A stretch of DNA of 64,000 nucleotides. Origin: Komagataeibacter sucrofermentans DSM 15973 (GTDB taxonomy: Bacteria; Pseudomonadota; Alphaproteobacteria; Acetobacterales; Acetobacteraceae). Every line of letters begins with the position of its first letter. The first letter of the stretch is position 1. A program made the translations under genes and the position numbers. The stretch is taken from contig NZ_CP137157.1 in assembly GCF_040581405.1 (NCBI RefSeq), positions 142,001 through 206,000 of the forward strand, read 5' to 3'. This document shows, one piece after another, positions 62,274 to 64,000 of this stretch. The notes under the pieces were generated by a model, which worked only from the letters and a program-made list of their open reading frames with translations, was not told where the DNA came from and made no database searches.

Positions 62274-62450
62274 ATGGATTTCAAGGACGGCGATATCGTG
62301 GTGGTGAAGGATGATGCGGTGGTCAAGCCCGAACAGCGCGGCTTCAAGGGCGCCATCGTTGAGATGATTGAAAACGGGCAGGTTCGCGTGCGCAATGACA
62401 GCACCGGTAATGATGCCTGGTTCTCGACCAGCGACCTGCGTCACGAATGA
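62274..62450 (+). CDS. Small beta-rich protein, 58 residues
   Basis: Starts MDFKDGDIVVVKDDAVVKPE after AGGGAGTAAGGG. The pattern of a strand, a glycine turn and two more strands (GFKGAIVEMIENGQVRVRND, then AWFSTSDLR) resembles small SH3-like or KOW-like barrels. It is a plausible conserved protein of unknown function. Confidence 0.6.
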   Translation: MDFKDGDIVVVKDDAVVKPEQRGFKGAIVEMIENGQVRVRNDSTGNDAWFSTSDLRHE

Positions 62451-62828
62451 AGAACGGGGGCTGTGGTCAGTCTCCATCCCACAGGCGCAGGAAGGCGTAT
62501 GGATAGGCCATGCAGGTCCGCATCAGATGCATCATGCGGCTAGACCATTCGGTGCCAGGTGCGGGGGCTGTCAGTATCTGCATGGCCATGCTCCTTGAAT
62601 GCTTTTGACAGGCGGGCAGGCCATGGAGGCCAGCCTGTAGACCCTGTAACGAAATGCAAGCATGAAAGTGGCATGGGCGGGTATCACATCTGCATGAGTG
62701 ATGCGGCGCTGCGCGGCTGGCGCATTGCCGCCGCGCATGCCGGGTTTGGACGGTTGCGCCCACATGGTGATAGAAGTACCCAGACCGGCCCCGCCGGGAA
62801 CCGGACCGACAGACAGCGAAGAGATTTG
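62451..62828. other. Spacer without a convincing gene
   Basis: 378 nt. The frame of the next gene is open upstream to 62559, but without a ribosome site or domain. Nothing else recognised. Confidence 0.4.
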
Positions 62829-63020
62829 ATGAACCGCGGCAAGATTGTGAAATGGGGGACCATCGTGTCCCTGCTGCTGATGATGGGCAGCGTGGGCGTG
62901 CTGGTACGCGGCATGACGGCTGATGGCATTGGCCCCATCTCATGGATGGTGGCCGAAGGGCTTGCGGGGCTTGGCCTGCTGGGGCTGGGCATCATCAACA
63001 TAAGTGGCGGGCGCGACTGA
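62829..63020 (+). CDS. Small membrane protein, 63 residues
   Basis: Two hydrophobic helices: GTIVSLLLMMGSVGVLV and MVAEGLAGLGLLGLGIINI, with a short polar loop between. The N terminus MNRGKIVKW is basic. The ribosome site (GAAGAG) is weak. No family recognised. Confidence 0.5.
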   Translation: MNRGKIVKWGTIVSLLLMMGSVGVLVRGMTADGIGPISWMVAEGLAGLGLLGLGIINISGGRD

Positions 63021-63042
63021 ACGCCCGCCAGGACCGTGAAGC

Positions 63043-63216
63043 CTAACCGCCCATGCCGGGGCCGCCCGAGCCGCCCGGTCCGTCACTGAGCGAATCCTGG
63101 CCGGGCGAGCCGGTCATGCCGCCCACGCCGCCGCTCTGGTCGGGATCGCTGGGCGGGCGGCTGGACTGGCAGGCCGCCAGCCCGGCAAGAAGCAGCAGAA
63201 CGGTAATTTTTTTCAT
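63043..63216 (-). CDS. Small lipoprotein, Gly/Ser/Pro-rich
   Basis: 57 residues from the ATG at 63216. Signal peptide MKKITVLLLLAGLAAC with a clear lipobox, then a low-complexity tail (SGGVGGMTGSPGQDSLSDGP and on). A small outer-membrane or periplasmic lipoprotein of unknown role. It converges on the small membrane protein gene. Confidence 0.65.
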   Translation of the reverse strand: MKKITVLLLLAGLAACQSSRPPSDPDQSGGVGGMTGSPGQDSLSDGPGGSGGPGMGG

Positions 63217-63297
63217 TGAGGGTTTGCGTCCTTCGATCACGATATGGCGAGGTATGTAAGGATATTGGCGCCGGAATCAAAGCCTTTCCCCGCATCT

Positions 63298-64000
63298 TTA
63301 AGGGGCGGAGGCTGAAACGGGTTCCACGCCAAAGCGGTAGATGGTCGTTTCATCATATATCTGGCCGGGGCGCAGTTCGATCGAAGGAAAATCGGGGTGG
63401 TTGGGGCTGTCGGGATAATGCTGGGTTTCGAGTGCTATGCCGTCGCCCTGGCGGTAGGTGCGGCCTGAAGGCCCGGCATAGGCGCCATCAAGGGAATTGC
63501 CCGTATAGACCTGCACGCCGGGCTGGGTGGTCAGCACCTCGAGCACCCTGCCAGATGCCGGGTCGCGCAACCGGGCCGCAGGCACCGGTGCTGTTGCATG
63601 GGCATGGTTGATGACCCAGTTCTGGTCATAGCCGTGGGCATAAAGCATCTGGGTCATGCTGTTGTGCAGGCGGGTGCCAATGCGGTGTGGCATGCGAAAA
63701 TCGAGTGGGGTGTCGGCCACGGGGGCGATGGTGCCTAGCGGTAATGAATTGGCATCGGTGGGCGTATAGGCATCGGCATTGAGCTGGAGCACGTGGTTTT
63801 CCACCGTGCCACTGCCTTCGCCGCTCAGGTTGAAGTAGCTGTGGTTGGTCAGGTTGACCACCGTGGGCCGGTCCGTCGTGGCGCGGTAGTGTAGCGAAAG
63901 CTCGTTGCGCGTGTTGAGCGCGAAGGTGACATGCGTGGTCAGCGTGCCGGGAAAGCCCTCCTGCCCGTCGGGGCTGACGAGCTTCAGGGTCACGCTGGCG
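63298..64000 (-). CDS. galM: Aldose 1-epimerase, 5' end cut by window
   Basis: About 234 C-terminal residues; the frame is open to the window edge. The galactose mutarotase signature is present: VVNLTNHSYFNLSGEGSGTV with the catalytic histidine region, LPLGTIAPVADTPLDFR, AHGYDQNWVIN with the second histidine, GVQVYTGNSLDG and IALETQHYPDSPNHPDFPSI containing the catalytic glutamate. It interconverts sugar anomers. The missing start prevents a signal-peptide check. Confidence 0.92.
   Translation of the reverse strand, partial: ASVTLKLVSPDGQEGFPGTLTTHVTFALNTRNELSLHYRATTDRPTVVNLTNHSYFNLSGEGSGTVENHVLQLNADAYTPTDANSLPLGTIAPVADTPLDFRMPHRIGTRLHNSMTQMLYAHGYDQNWVINHAHATAPVPAARLRDPASGRVLEVLTTQPGVQVYTGNSLDGAYAGPSGRTYRQGDGIALETQHYPDSPNHPDFPSIELRPGQIYDETTIYRFGVEPVSASAP

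Overview
The window is high-GC DNA from an alphaproteobacterium, most likely an acetic acid bacterium (Acetobacteraceae, Komagataeibacter/Gluconacetobacter type). This is inferred from gene content (periplasmic redox proteins, a PAS-GGDEF-EAL cyclic-di-GMP protein, NADP-isocitrate dehydrogenase, BluB) and codon use. A family of AAAAGTTTTTGG-type hairpin repeats recurs between genes. No rRNA, insertion sequence, phage or CRISPR array was seen. Both ends cut a gene: a major-royal-jelly-family protein on the left and an aldose 1-epimerase on the right.

Layout. 0-13 kb: an orphan Rieske protein, a YqaE-like peptide with glutaredoxin 2, a NepR-like small protein, photolyase, an SDR, an acid-phosphatase homologue lacking its catalytic histidine, Cu/Zn superoxide dismutase, and a two-gene unit with a tandem AAA+ ATPase. 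13-26 kb: panB coupled to an MFS carrier, a TonB-dependent receptor, phoU-phoB, a degenerate peptide-deformylase homologue behind a lipoprotein, ribokinase, the cyclic-di-GMP protein and a periplasmic cupin.

26-40 kb holds an aryl-polyene-type biosynthetic locus. Eleven minus-strand genes (37623 down to 26019) are joined by 9-nt gaps or overlaps: acyl carrier protein, AMP ligase fused to a FabZ-type dehydratase, LpxL-like acyltransferase, LolA-like carrier, MMPL exporter, ketosynthase, chain-length factor, dehydratase, ketoreductase, halogenase-like flavoprotein and a lipoprotein. A COG4648-like membrane protein diverges from this operon. A second minus-strand unit encodes a PlsC-type acyltransferase and a family 2 glycosyltransferase. 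By analogy with characterised aryl polyene systems, the ligase would load an aryl starter on the carrier protein, the KS/CLF-KR-DH set would build the polyene, and the acyltransferases, exporter and LolA would place it in the outer membrane. The locus ends next to the 3' end of a tRNA-Tyr gene.

40-64 kb is mixed: rlmB, a FUSC exporter, RidA, a Tat-signal SDR, CHRD and other exported proteins, BluB, a DedA protein that seems to start at CTG, an NsrR-type regulator with a plausible operator, a dicarboxylate symporter, icd, a phosphoethanolamine transferase, a membrane-anchored Mrr-like nuclease, EmrE, a glycine-rich lipoprotein, PsiE and several very small genes.

The features most worth a second look are the compact polyene operon with its fusion, halogenase-like enzyme and coupled lipoprotein; the hairpin repeat family that lies against gene ends; and several enzyme homologues with lost catalytic residues.
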